DNA of 64,000 nt from Desulfosporosinus fructosivorans (GTDB lineage Bacteria; Bacillota; Desulfitobacteriia; Desulfitobacteriales; Desulfitobacteriaceae): assembly GCF_004766045.1 (NCBI RefSeq), contig NZ_SPQQ01000002.1, forward strand, positions 620,001 through 684,000, read 5' to 3'. Numbering within the stretch: the first letter of the stretch is position 1; the number at the start of each line of letters is the position of its first letter. Made by a program: the position numbers and the translations under genes. Under the pieces are notes generated by a model. The model saw only the letters and a program-made list of their open reading frames with translations. It searched no databases and was not told the DNA's origin. This document shows, piece by piece, positions 53,713-61,704 of this stretch.

Positions 53713-53975
53713 TTAGGTTAGCCTCGTCCTGGGTAAGATTAGTTTATGGTCTTTTGAACCGAGGACCTTTTCCTTAAGCCGCCCTTCCTTGGTCAGAATA
53801 TAGGTATCCGGCGTTATCAGACCGCTGACAACCGTTTCGCCGAGGCCATATCCGGCACTTATTAATAATTCCGCCTTGCACGCTCCAACAAAATAAATCG
53901 TTTTCTTCAGTTCCTTTCCCAGGCACTATCCCCATCTCGTCATTTAGTTTTTTTGTACAGCATATTTGCATTTTT
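53713..53975 (-). pseudogene. PEP synthase/rifampicin phosphotransferase-type fragment
   Basis: A short frame ends ELLISAGYGLGETVVSGLITPD followed by TYILTKEGRLKEKVLGSKDHK and a stop at 53713. This matches the ATP-grasp (PEP/pyruvate-binding) domain of PpsA and Rph proteins, normally some 300 residues. Upstream, a GGAGG-ATG near 53971 opens a different frame with no homology. It is an isolated relic. Confidence 0.7.
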
Positions 53976-54022
53976 CCCCTCCTAAGTCTAAGAACTTAAT
54001 CATATATCTATTAGACGAGATT

Positions 54023-54184
54023 CTAAGCCTTTTTACATGTTCGCTTCACAATACTGCACGGGTTATATCCTCCTGTGTATAATTTACCAAGCCTCATTCC
54101 CACAAGAGCCGCGAGCTCTTTTATTGTGGTCACTTCCCCCGGCAGATAAGGCTGATAATAGAACATTGCCACAGTCAATGGCAT
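54023..54184 (-). other. Short ORF (53 residues) of uncertain status
   Basis: It begins MPLTVAMFYYQPYLPGEVTT and ends RLGKLYTGGYNPCSIVKRTC plus KKA. Codon use looks protein-like, but there is no good ribosome-binding site and no recognised family. It may be the tail of a decayed gene downstream of the large unknown gene. Confidence 0.3.
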
Positions 54185-54213
54185 CTTCTAAGGCGTAATC
54201 TCTTAGATCAGGT

Positions 54214-55722
54214 TCACATCAGCTCCACCGTAACATCTTCGCGTCTTTTTTCATGAAACTCCATGCGCCACTCCACATCGTCCACCGGCTCAAAGTGCAG
54301 TGCGGAGCAGGCTACATGGAGCTTGCCTTGGTCGCTGCCGCCGAAAATGATGGCAGTCGGACCATCTGCGCCACCAATGAAGCCAAAGCAAATGCTGTTG
54401 AATGCCTGTGGCTCATTGGGATTGGTGCGCTTCTGCCGAGGTTGGTCGGAACGAATGCAATCAGTGACGGTAAATGCACCATCAGGCAGATCCGGCGAGA
54501 GCGTATAGCTTATCACAGTATAGTGCGTCGGGAACTCCTGATTTTGGCTGTCAAAATGCTCACGGGACATTTCGTGCTGCTCATATTCCTGCACGGTCAG
54601 CGTATGCTGTGCGCCGGTGGTCGGGTGTATAAACTCGATGCGCTCACCGGGCGCTGGTACATGGAAGTGCGGTCCCGACATAGCGACAGGCTCCTGCATC
54701 AGTGTTACGCTGAGCGTCGTGATCTGCGGTTTGCGTTTCTTCGGCCAAGGAAAAGCAGAGCGCCAAATTGCCCAGCCATAGGCAGGATCAAGGGCATAAT
54801 GCTGGGTCACTCTCTTGGCCTCAAGGCCGTTGCCCTCTGGGAAGCAGGGATTCCATGACAAGCCGCAGCCATGAGAGCCTGAAAGAACAGTTCCGTTCAA
54901 CACAACTTTCGGATTTATATTGATGGCTAGCGGATTTTCTGCGTCGATCTGCATCCGCTGCTCATCGGTAAAGTCGGTTCTAACGTTCTCAATAGAGAGA
55001 TTCCACTTGTCCATAAAGGAACGGATGCGCTCAACTGGAACCTGTAGGCAAAAGTCCACGACCAAGCCTTTACTGCAGGTGTAAATCGCTGGGATATGCC
55101 AGACTTCATCGTCCCAGACAAACTGCTTATCGAGAGAAATTTCCTTGCCGGCTCTTTCACGTCCATGATGCCCCCAAAAATTGCCGTCAAAGTAAACCTT
55201 CCATTCAGGTACCTTCGGCTCGACAGGAACCCACTCATAGTAATCTTCCGTATATTTAAGGCGACTGTAATCAAACTCGGCCTGCAGCTCTTTGATATAA
55301 GCAAAGGGCTGCTCCATAGGCGCGAGCAACAGCTTCTCCCGAATGGCATCCAGCACAGCCTGCTGTTCATCGGTGAGAGGATTGTCCTGCAGGAAGGCGT
55401 CAAACTGCGCCTGATCCCAACAGTATACCTGCTCCAGTGCCGCAGCATCGCCGCAAGCCAGCAGGAGCCGCAGGAAGTCCCTAAAATCTCTTGCCACCGG
55501 ATGCACATAGTTTCCCGGTGTATTCATCGGGCTGACGGCAAACACCATCTCGCCAAAGCCACGCACGAAGCAATAGTGAATACCATCCACACGGGCCCAG
55601 CCGATCACCTTTGCACCCTTGGGCGTGCAGAAGTAGTTGCTTTCGCTCTCGCCACGCTCCAATCCAACGCGGGAGCCGTCAAGATTCAGTTTTAGATATC
55701 TTTCATAAGTGGTTGCCATCAT
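54214..55722 (-). CDS. Large conserved hypothetical protein with GGADGPT motif
   Basis: A 502-residue soluble protein, Trp/Pro/Glu-rich, with no signal or membrane span. The first 320 residues mix acidic and aromatic segments (ARVDGIHYCFVRGFGEMVFAV). Near residue 455 is FGFIGGADGPTAIIFGG, which copies the strongly conserved GGADGPT segment of sodium-pumping decarboxylase beta subunits, although the rest bears no resemblance to that membrane protein. The start has GAGG five bases before the second Met. Local GC is higher than in the flanks. It stands alone, and I do not know its function. Confidence 0.7.
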   Translation of the reverse strand: MMATTYERYLKLNLDGSRVGLERGESESNYFCTPKGAKVIGWARVDGIHYCFVRGFGEMVFAVSPMNTPGNYVHPVARDFRDFLRLLLACGDAAALEQVYCWDQAQFDAFLQDNPLTDEQQAVLDAIREKLLLAPMEQPFAYIKELQAEFDYSRLKYTEDYYEWVPVEPKVPEWKVYFDGNFWGHHGRERAGKEISLDKQFVWDDEVWHIPAIYTCSKGLVVDFCLQVPVERIRSFMDKWNLSIENVRTDFTDEQRMQIDAENPLAININPKVVLNGTVLSGSHGCGLSWNPCFPEGNGLEAKRVTQHYALDPAYGWAIWRSAFPWPKKRKPQITTLSVTLMQEPVAMSGPHFHVPAPGERIEFIHPTTGAQHTLTVQEYEQHEMSREHFDSQNQEFPTHYTVISYTLSPDLPDGAFTVTDCIRSDQPRQKRTNPNEPQAFNSICFGFIGGADGPTAIIFGGSDQGKLHVACSALHFEPVDDVEWRMEFHEKRREDVTVELM

Positions 55723-55815
55723 GACCTCGCATTCTATGTATTCGCTGACTAGTCGGGATTTATCGCAATGTTGGATTATATGGATTAGATTACTAAATAT
55801 CTGTATTTCAGTGCT

Positions 55816-56508
55816 TTATTTTACTTTCAGAGTCCGCAGATACGCCTTTGCTTCGTCGCCGATCCTATAACTCTCAACCGCTTTCTGGATAGCTTTGTTG
55901 TGCATCCACTTCTCCAAACGCTGTTCCTGAATATACGGCACAGCCGTTTCGTACTGCTTAGCCAAGGCTGTTGCGAAATACCAGGCGATCATCATGTTGA
56001 CATAGTATTCCTCCGACCGGATACCCGCTACAAGCTCAAGCATCTCAGGCCGGAAAGCGTCATCGAGATAGAAGCTCATCAGCATTCCGATCCCGAAGCG
56101 CACCGTATAAGTCTGGCCGGATATCAGCCAGACTTTGATTTTTTCGTAGAGTTCGGGCAGATGCTTTTTAAATATCTTCGGTGAAATCAGGTCACAGGTT
56201 GCCCAGTTGTCTATGTACGGCAGAAACTCGTCAATAGAGGCAACGGCGGCATCATAATCCCTGAGCGTTTCAATCAGGAAGCCGTGCAGGTTGTTTTCTT
56301 CATAATACCCGTGGGGCAGGATTTTAAGGAACTCCGAACCCTCCGGTCTTTTGAAAAACTCCCGGGCGAGCTTCCGCAGCTCCGGCGTGCGAACGCCGAT
56401 CACGGTTTCCGGATTCACCGTCGGCATGAGTTTGCACGAAAACTCTTTGTATTTCAGATCCTGCAGCTCGAATAGCCGGCGCCGGATCTCTTTTTCTATA
56501 TCGCTCAT
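55816..56508 (-). CDS. AlkD-like DNA alkylation repair protein
   Basis: A 230-residue HEAT-repeat-like DNA glycosylase-family protein. Landmarks are VIGVRTPELRKLAREFFKR, FLPYIDNWATCDLISPKIFKKH (with the conserved DNWATCD) and YVNMMIAWYFATALAKQYE...WMHNKAIQKAVESYRI. AlkD removes bulky cationic 3- and 7-alkylpurines, although many relatives have unproven activity. It lies 6 bases after the DUF4440 gene and is probably co-transcribed. Confidence 0.9.
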   Translation of the reverse strand: MSDIEKEIRRRLFELQDLKYKEFSCKLMPTVNPETVIGVRTPELRKLAREFFKRPEGSEFLKILPHGYYEENNLHGFLIETLRDYDAAVASIDEFLPYIDNWATCDLISPKIFKKHLPELYEKIKVWLISGQTYTVRFGIGMLMSFYLDDAFRPEMLELVAGIRSEEYYVNMMIAWYFATALAKQYETAVPYIQEQRLEKWMHNKAIQKAVESYRIGDEAKAYLRTLKVK

Positions 56509-56514
56509 ATCGTT

Positions 56515-56910
56515 TTAGCTCTCATCTACCCGAATGTTGTTAATTGTTCTGGTTCCTTGATGAAAGACCATTTGCCACCTTCCATCGAGGAACTTCCAAA
56601 TTGAACTGCGCAATGAATTCCTCATTTCTTCTCTGAATTCATTGGTCTTAACTGCCCGATAGGTAGCTAGTACCACATCTGGCGATAAGACTTTCACTTG
56701 AAAATCCTTAATAATCACTGGCACTGCAGGAGAATGAGGTAATTCCTCGACAACTTGTAATTTATCGAATGTGCGCCCGGAAACTCCAGATTCAACAAAA
56801 TCATCAGCTAGAAGCATTGAAATTTCCTCTCTTGAGCCACGAATCTCAGGTTGTAACAGTCTATCTTCTAGATCATATATTTGTTCATAGAGTGATGATA
56901 CCATTTTCAA
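56515..56910 (-). CDS. DUF4440/NTF2-like protein
   Basis: A 131-residue protein of the SnoaL/NTF2-like cone fold (LYEQIYDLEDRLLQPEIRGSREEISMLLADDFVESG ... SSIWKFLDGRWQMVFHQGT). Such domains bind small ligands or act as simple hydrolases or isomerases. The start is TTG at 56910, seven bases after GGAGG. Confidence 0.82.
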   Translation of the reverse strand: MKMVSSLYEQIYDLEDRLLQPEIRGSREEISMLLADDFVESGVSGRTFDKLQVVEELPHSPAVPVIIKDFQVKVLSPDVVLATYRAVKTNEFREEMRNSLRSSIWKFLDGRWQMVFHQGTRTINNIRVDES

Positions 56911-56932
56911 ATATTCACCTCCATCAAGAATA

Positions 56933-57175
56933 TCACTCCGCCGAAATCTCTTTCCGCTCCTTTTTACGTCGTGCCTTTTCCAGGCGTTCTTGATACATCT
57001 CTCGAATCCAAATACTCACAGGTGCCTTCCATTGTTGGCTTGGGCTGGGGATATTTTTGATCAGACTTCTGGGGTTTAATCCCATCTCTCTAGCCATTTT
57101 CAGGGTTTCGTCGTTCAGTCTGCATTTCTTTTTTGCTTCAGCCCACTCGGCGTCCTTTTTTAGATTACTAGCCAT
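56933..57175 (-). CDS. Small conserved hypothetical basic protein
   Basis: An 80-residue, Lys/Arg-rich, helical protein. The core MAREMGLNPRSLIKNIPSPSQQWKAPV...WIREMYQERLEKARRKK is a pattern I associate with small conserved clostridial proteins of unknown function. The ATG at 57175 follows AAGGAA; the frame extends 10 codons further but without a better signal. Confidence 0.7.
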   Translation of the reverse strand: MASNLKKDAEWAEAKKKCRLNDETLKMAREMGLNPRSLIKNIPSPSQQWKAPVSIWIREMYQERLEKARRKKERKEISAE

Positions 57176-57215
57176 GCAGTGTTCCTTTCTTCGCGCCATA
57201 CTCAAAGCTTTAAGG

Positions 57216-57437
57216 TCATCCTAATATCTCGTACAACCTCATCAACGCCTGTCCAGCTACCTTTATGCGATAATTTGCTTTAGAGTAGAAACGGCCAAAA
57301 TACTTAAGATCCAAGCTAATCTCACGCAAATAATGTGTTTTTTCTGACTCCGCAAGTTCCATTTTCGCTAATGGATTTGAATATTGATCAAAAAACTCTA
57401 TCCGTTGCACAATGTTCTTAGCCCGATCTGCAAGCAC
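57216..57437 (-). other. Uncertain 73-residue ORF
   Basis: Reads MLADRAKNIVQRIEFFDQYS...YRIKVAGQALMRLYEILG, a helical, charged sequence. It has no ribosome-binding site and overlaps the C-terminal end of the transposase-like frame, so it is likely a gene tail rather than a gene. Confidence 0.3.
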
Positions 57438-57439
57438 AA

Positions 57440-57904
57440 TCGTAACGGGAGCAACTTGCTGTAGCTTCTTCCAGTAAACTGCTTTATGCCGTTATGATTC
57501 AGAATTTCTTCAGTATACTGTTTAGCTGCAATTTCGCCTCTTATTAGGCTCTCTTTTTTCGTTTCAAATTCCTCAATATCCATAAATTCAATAACCTTTG
57601 CTTCCTTTGAAAACTCAACAAAGCACTTTTGTGCTAGAATGAGGTCATGCGAAAATAGTTTTAGAATTGCGACTTTATCAATATTCAGAATAGTATTGTT
57701 CAGGTCTTTTATGTAATGAGGGTGACTCCTCCATTTATAATCATTTGGCACCCTAGCAATTTCAGCTTTAACTGGGTTATTGTGTATATATCTTATGGCT
57801 TCAAGCAAATAGGCATCTGTTTCAACAGCTTGGCTTTTAAACCTGTCATGAAACAGATGCCCTATTCTTTCATATTTCTTATTAAAATAATAGACATAAC
57901 TTGA
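57440..57904 (-). pseudogene. REP-associated tyrosine transposase (Y1) remnant
   Basis: The minus strand reads YVYYFNKKYERIGHLFHDRFKS then LLEAIRYIHNNPVKAEIARVPNDYKWRSH, the conserved C-terminal half of RAYT proteins (GHLFqdRFKS and YIHnNPVKAg). The N-terminal part with the HUH metal motif and the following Tyr is missing, as the gene is cut at about 57904 where a Fic fragment begins. It may once have mobilised the GGGGACAGG palindromes at 24.2 and 32.7 kb. Confidence 0.8.
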
Positions 57905-57939
57905 CTATTTCGTTTTACAGCCCGATACTGCTGCTTGCT

Positions 57940-58266
57940 GCTGAACGTCGGACGGTGCTTAAGTCCAAGCCGCTCCAAAAGCTCTTTTGTGGACAGCGTT
58001 TCGCTGCCTAAGGCGGACATCAGGCGCTCGACTTAATCGGTAACTTGTTCGCGAACTTGTTTGGTTTGAATAAGATCATTTAAAGCATCTTGGATCACGC
58101 GGAGCATAAATTCAACGAAAGCTGTCGATTCCGCCGCTTTGTCGGCAACAGCCAATATGGTGTAATACTCCTGTTGGCGTTCGCGGATTAAAGTCTCCAC
58201 AGGCAACCAGTTAAAGATTGGATCGCCGACCTTGAGCGGGATGGTTACCAAGGACTGTTTTTGCAT
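57940..58266 (-). pseudogene. Fic-family protein C-terminal remnant with in-frame stop
   Basis: FNWLPVETLIRERQQEYYTIL ... ADKAAESTAFVEFMLRVIQDAL is the C-terminal winged region of Fic proteins. It continues past an in-frame TAA at 58033 into VERLMSALGSETLSTKELLERLGLKHRPTF, typical of the final helix-turn-helix. The catalytic HPFxxGNG part is lost: the upstream side is replaced by the chimeric duplicate at 58267 and the downstream side by the transposase relic. Confidence 0.75.
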
Positions 58267-58355
58267 TGTTCACGGGCATTGTACAGAGGTGTCCCTACTT
58301 GCTTCATCAAATCGAAAAATACTTTTTCTGTGTTAGTAACTACTGTTCCTATAGA
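58267..58355. repeat. Chimeric duplicate of TraB and isochorismatase gene pieces
   Basis: 58267-58285 repeats the TraB gene at 50647-50665 exactly (TGTTCACGGGCATTGTACA), and 58286-58355 repeats the isochorismatase 3' end at 51110-51179 with a few changes. In the source these pieces are 445 bases apart, so the duplicate carries a deletion joint. Confidence 0.85.
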
Positions 58356-58363
58356 AAAGAAAC

Positions 58364-58403
58364 AAAAAAAGAACACTCCAGGTGACTTGTCCGAAGTGTG
58401 CTC
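58364..58403 (-). terminator. Terminator after the HEPN remnant
   Basis: On the minus strand GAGCAC (58403-58398) pairs with GTGTTC (58376-58371), followed by seven T. Confidence 0.65.
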
Positions 58404-58435
58404 ATAAGTTTACGATATATTGCTCCTAAGGGCGC

Positions 58436-58600
58436 CTATAAAACAGCCAATACCGCGTAGAACATCGCATAGTAAGAACAGTTAACAATACTCCTAGGAC
58501 TACCTTGAGCTTTCAAGAGTTTTTTCGCATCCACAAGAGCTTCCTTTGACAAGTCCAGCCTGTATTGGATCAAAGTAAACAATATCGGGTTTTCCGTCAT
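58436..58600 (-). pseudogene. HEPN-domain protein, truncated
   Basis: ATG at 58600 overlaps the nucleotidyltransferase stop (ATGA). The 54-residue product MTENPILFTLIQYRLDLSKE ... NCSYYAMFYAVLAVL is the N-terminal third of a HEPN (PF05168) protein, including the conserved SxYYAMF helix, then a stop. A full HEPN is about 120-130 residues. With the upstream gene it was an MNT/HEPN toxin-antitoxin-like pair. Confidence 0.7.
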
Positions 58601-58851
58601 ATTGAAATCCCCTCAGTTTTAATTGCTTTACAAAGCATAGAAACGGAAAATGCACCATTTTTTGCCTCACTCTGTGGAATAACCAAAGGTGAAATTACTA
58701 TGTCATTCCCGAAACCAATTTCCCAGACCAAATCGCTGATTATACGCCTTTGCTCTCGTGATATTGGCCCGGTTTCCAGATATAGATCAAGGTCTGAATC
58801 AGTGCTAGCTTCCCCTCGCGCCCTCGAACCAAATAGCCGAACTTCATTCAG
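58597..58851 (-). pseudogene. Minimal nucleotidyltransferase (MNT), 5'-truncated
   Basis: NEVRLFGSRARGEASTDSDLDLYLE is the MNT active site (GSxxRG...SDxD). The following 55 residues run to a TGA coupled to the HEPN start. An in-frame TAG lies directly before the first codon (58852-58854), so the N-terminal 20-30 residues and the start are gone. MNT proteins act as antitoxins by AMPylating HEPN RNases. Confidence 0.75.
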
Positions 58852-58879
58852 CTATAAGCATTGAAGTTGGGTTATTGAA

Positions 58880-59027
58880 ACCTTCTTGGGTCCAAAGCAT
58901 AAAATTGATTCATCTAACACGAACCCAGTTGCGCGATTTAATTAACGAAGATGATTTCATTGGGCGCATGTCCGAACTAGACTTCAATTATTTAGTGAGT
59001 GAAATCGAACGAATATATAATGATTGA
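58880..59027 (+). other. C-terminal gene fragment with terminator
   Basis: A plus-strand frame reading TRTQLRDLINEDDFIGRMSE ... IERIYND ends at 59026 directly before a terminator. It looks like the tail of a lost gene; family not recognised. Confidence 0.35.
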
Positions 59028-59028
59028 T

Positions 59029-59053
59029 AGACCTCCTTCACGGGGTCTTTTTT
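59029..59053 (+). terminator. Rho-independent terminator
   Basis: AGACC-TCCTTCACGG-GGTCT followed by TTTTTT on the plus strand. Confidence 0.75.
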
Positions 59054-59117
59054 GTTATATCCACATTCAAAACGAGACGGAGCATGGCAGAAAGGGCATG
59101 GGCCACCTCTCGCTTCC

Positions 59118-59828
59118 TTACGGCGTATCTTCGCCAGGACGAGCTTGCCTGCTCCAGGTCTCATCCTTAAGCCACACATTCAAAAGATCGTAAACTTTAT
59201 TCTTATAAGTGATATACGTCTCCTTGTCATTGGGGGCGATTTGGAGCAGCTCATGCTTTACTTCCTTAATGGTTTTATCCAGGTTTTCACAGAGGAAGGC
59301 GATATGGTTGGCCCTGACCTTGAGCGAGGTATTAATGAAGTTCGTTTTCATCCTCTCATAGCCCTTGGCGGATGAACTTTGTTGGAGCGACTCCAGCGAA
59401 TCCTTCAGCTGCCTGGCCGTTTTATCAAGTTCCGCTTTGGATGTCTTGACGTTCTCCAATTGAGTCTTCAGATTGGCGAGCTCCGCAGTCAACCCGGTGA
59501 TGATACCGCTTCGGTCTTCTACTGTTTTCTGGAGATCCGCGTTCTCCTGCAGGGCTAGGTCTTTTTCCTGTAAGGCCTGGTCTTTTTCTTGCCGGGCCTG
59601 CGTCCGTTCATTGACCGCTTTCCTGAGTTCCTGATTAGTCATGCCTTCGACATCCATATCGACGATGAATTGTTCTCGTCCTTCTTCCGGGACTCCTAAG
59701 AGGATCACTGCCTGGGAGTATGTCAGATTGCGCACTGGTGCGTAATCTGAGTTGCTGTCGGAGGCATCAAGCAGTTTGCTCCCGTACTCTCTAAAGACAT
59801 ATACCCATTGTCGCTGACGCCAAAGAAG
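59118..59828 (-). pseudogene. DUF3102-type protein, 5'-truncated
   Basis: A mobile-element-associated protein whose frame is open from 59828 with no usable start. The DUF3102 part reads FREYGSKLLDASDSNSDYAP then VRNLTYSQAVILLGVPEEGREQF, followed by a long coiled coil (about 40 to 120 of the 205-residue tail, rich in Glu/Gln/Lys with repeats QEKDQALQEKDLALQE) and a helical end. These proteins are common on plasmids and integrative elements. Residues before FREYG, including most of DUF3102, are missing. Confidence 0.75.
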
Positions 59829-59879
59829 CTATTGACACCATGCTTAACTATGACTTCCCCCCTCCCAAAATAGGTAGTT

Positions 59880-60195
59880 TTTTGCAACTATGCAGTTTCA
59901 CCGCGATCATGGACTTGAGGCAGTAACCAAAGAATTAGGAACAAGAACCGTTATGTTGCTGCCCATTGCTATCTGGTCACAGATGGGCACACGTGACAAA
60001 TATTACTTCACAAAAGAAATAATTGCTTCAAGCTGTTCCCCCATTTTTAGATGGCTGGAAGTCTGGATTGCGGGAATAAATCACCTCTTCGGCGCGTACT
60101 GCGCGGCTTCCATAACCGCCTGTAGTTCGTTGTCCTTAATCTGACTATCACTGAAACTCCGAACACCTCTTCGGCTTTCTATCGTTTTTAATACA
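59880..60195 (-). pseudogene. Nitroreductase remnant
   Basis: The minus strand reads LKTIESRRGVRSFSDSQIKD then NELQAVMEAAQYAPKR and a stop, the N-terminal FMN-binding region of a nitroreductase. Further frames after it hint at continuation with frameshifts. The plus-strand ORF over this stretch is its shadow. Confidence 0.7.
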
Positions 60196-60341
60196 TCATT
60201 TATTAATTAATCGACCTCGATATAGATCAGATCAACTTACCCTGTCCAAAGTTTTTTCTTTGACTGATTATATTTACCCAATTGATAGTCAGAAGGCCTT
60301 TGACATGAATGTTAGACTGACCGGAGAAGGCCAACCGTAAA

Positions 60342-60384
60342 GTAATGGAGGCTTTCGCATCAACACGCGAAAGCCTCCTATTAC
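60342..60384 (-). terminator. Strong hairpin downstream of the monooxygenase gene
   Basis: GTAAT.GAGGCTTTCGC pairs with GCGAAAGCCTC.TATTAC around an 8-base loop. Suitable as a terminator of the minus-strand gene. Confidence 0.7.
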
Positions 60385-60425
60385 TCATACTTTTATTTCT
60401 GGCGTCAATCACTCGCTACAGCCTA

Positions 60426-60740
60426 TTAAACTTCTTCAAGAAATTTGACCTGGATCTTACCCTCTAGTAGGTCTTCAAACTTTTGAGCTGCTTCCTGAAA
60501 ATAGGCTGAACTCCCATGGGCTTTGAAGGCCTCCTTATCCTTGTACTTTTCAAAGAAGACTATTTCAGTTGGGTCATTCTTTACCACATGGGGTATATAC
60601 ATCAAACAATCCTTTTCCTTAGCAAGAACTTCCTTGGCCAATTGAGTACAAATTTCGGTCACTTCGACCTCTTTGCCAGGTTTTACTTTTAAGGTTGCCA
60701 GTAAAGTAAACAATTCCAAACAACTCCTTTGTTTTTCCAA
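60426..60740 (-). CDS. Antibiotic biosynthesis monooxygenase-domain (YgiN-like) protein
   Basis: A roughly 95-100-residue dimeric ferredoxin-like alpha-beta barrel protein. LLATLKVKPGKEVEVTEICTQL, DCLMYIPHV, IVFFEKYKDKEAFKAHGSSAYFQEA are all typical. Members oxidise quinols or aromatic compounds without metal or cofactor, or act as stress proteins. The frame has no ATG: the first codon is TTG at 60740, and the AGGAG inside the frame points to a TTG at 60719 or 60713 as the true start. Confidence 0.85.
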   Translation of the reverse strand: MEKQRSCLELFTLLATLKVKPGKEVEVTEICTQLAKEVLAKEKDCLMYIPHVVKNDPTEIVFFEKYKDKEAFKAHGSSAYFQEAAQKFEDLLEGKIQVKFLEEV

Positions 60741-60891
60741 CTCGTGAACGCTGTGTGTTCTCCTTCGGTCAAAGCCTTTATTATGGTTAAATCTTTAATA
60801 AATATTCAACGCACAGGCAATTTATCCTTCAAGCGATTGAAGCGGAAGATTATTACACTTCTGGCTCTTTTTCTGGCAAGCTAACCCCTGC

Positions 60892-61464
60892 TTAGAGCTT
60901 TTTGCAATACTCAATTCCGATATAATTATCAGACCATTGCCAGGCTTTCACTTTTACGAAACCCGTGCTTAATGCCCACTCATCCAACTGTTGGATGGAC
61001 AATCGGTGTTCAAGCGGTGGTCCCATTTCCGTAGAAGCTTTGGCCCACTCGATTACCACCAATCTGCCACCCGTTTGAAGAACCCTATTCAATTCACGAA
61101 AAAATTCAATGGGTTGTTCTACTTCATGTAGAACAAGCGACGTTAGTATTCTATCCACCCGTCGATCTGGTAAGGGAAGACGACTTTCTTCGGATTGAAG
61201 CACCTTTACATTGTGGATTTGTAGTTGAGTAAGACTTTCGCTGAGATCACTAAGCATCTCAGCACGTATATCGAGCGCGAATACTTCCTTAACTTCCTTA
61301 GCTAGCGGTATCGTAAAAAAGCCTGTGCCACAACCAATATCAGCCCATACAGTATGAGCTCCAAGCCCAATATCACTTAAAACCTGAGCCGGGGGCAAAA
61401 TTTCCTGTCTTTGTTTGCTATTAAGTATTTTACGTTTTTCGGGATCAAATTTATGTACTGACAC
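60892..61464 (-). CDS. Class I SAM-dependent methyltransferase
   Basis: A 190-residue methyltransferase. Motif I is VWADIGCGTGFFTIPLA, motif II region VFALDIRAEML, and motif IV-like RILTSLVLHEVEQPIEFFRELNRVLQTGGRLVVIEW. The family includes UbiE-like enzymes and arsenite methyltransferase relatives; the substrate is unknown. The start is taken as GTG at 61464, eight bases after GGAGG; an ATG at 61479 overlaps that signal. Confidence 0.88.
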   Translation of the reverse strand: MSVHKFDPEKRKILNSKQRQEILPPAQVLSDIGLGAHTVWADIGCGTGFFTIPLAKEVKEVFALDIRAEMLSDLSESLTQLQIHNVKVLQSEESRLPLPDRRVDRILTSLVLHEVEQPIEFFRELNRVLQTGGRLVVIEWAKASTEMGPPLEHRLSIQQLDEWALSTGFVKVKAWQWSDNYIGIEYCKKL

Positions 61465-61497
61465 AGAAGCCACCTCCATACCCTATCGGGAATTCTC

Positions 61498-61690
61498 CTA
61501 TATCTTAAATCGCTCGCCTTCATTGTGCAAGCCAATCCAGATCGCATATTGATTTTTAATGCAAAGGCAACGACAAAATGTTAGGCGGAGGCTTTGGCCC
61601 AAAAGAAAGAACATTCTATCTATATGACTTTTCAATTCTTCATGGTTCAAATGTGAATAATCCACAACATCAAAGAAATATGGCATAGGG
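61498..61690 (-). pseudogene. Possible nucleotidyltransferase C-terminal fragment
   Basis: MPYFFDVVDYSHLNHEELKS plus HIDR resembles the C-terminal end of MNT-type nucleotidyltransferases; the sequence after HIDR diverges. Only about 30 residues are recognisable, so the call is tentative. Confidence 0.4.
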
Positions 61691-61704
61691 CTTTTATCGT
61701 ATGA

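Noticed and set aside
59890..60144. 84-codon plus-strand frame
   Set aside because: The minus strand reads a nitroreductase N-terminus over the same bases, so this is its shadow.
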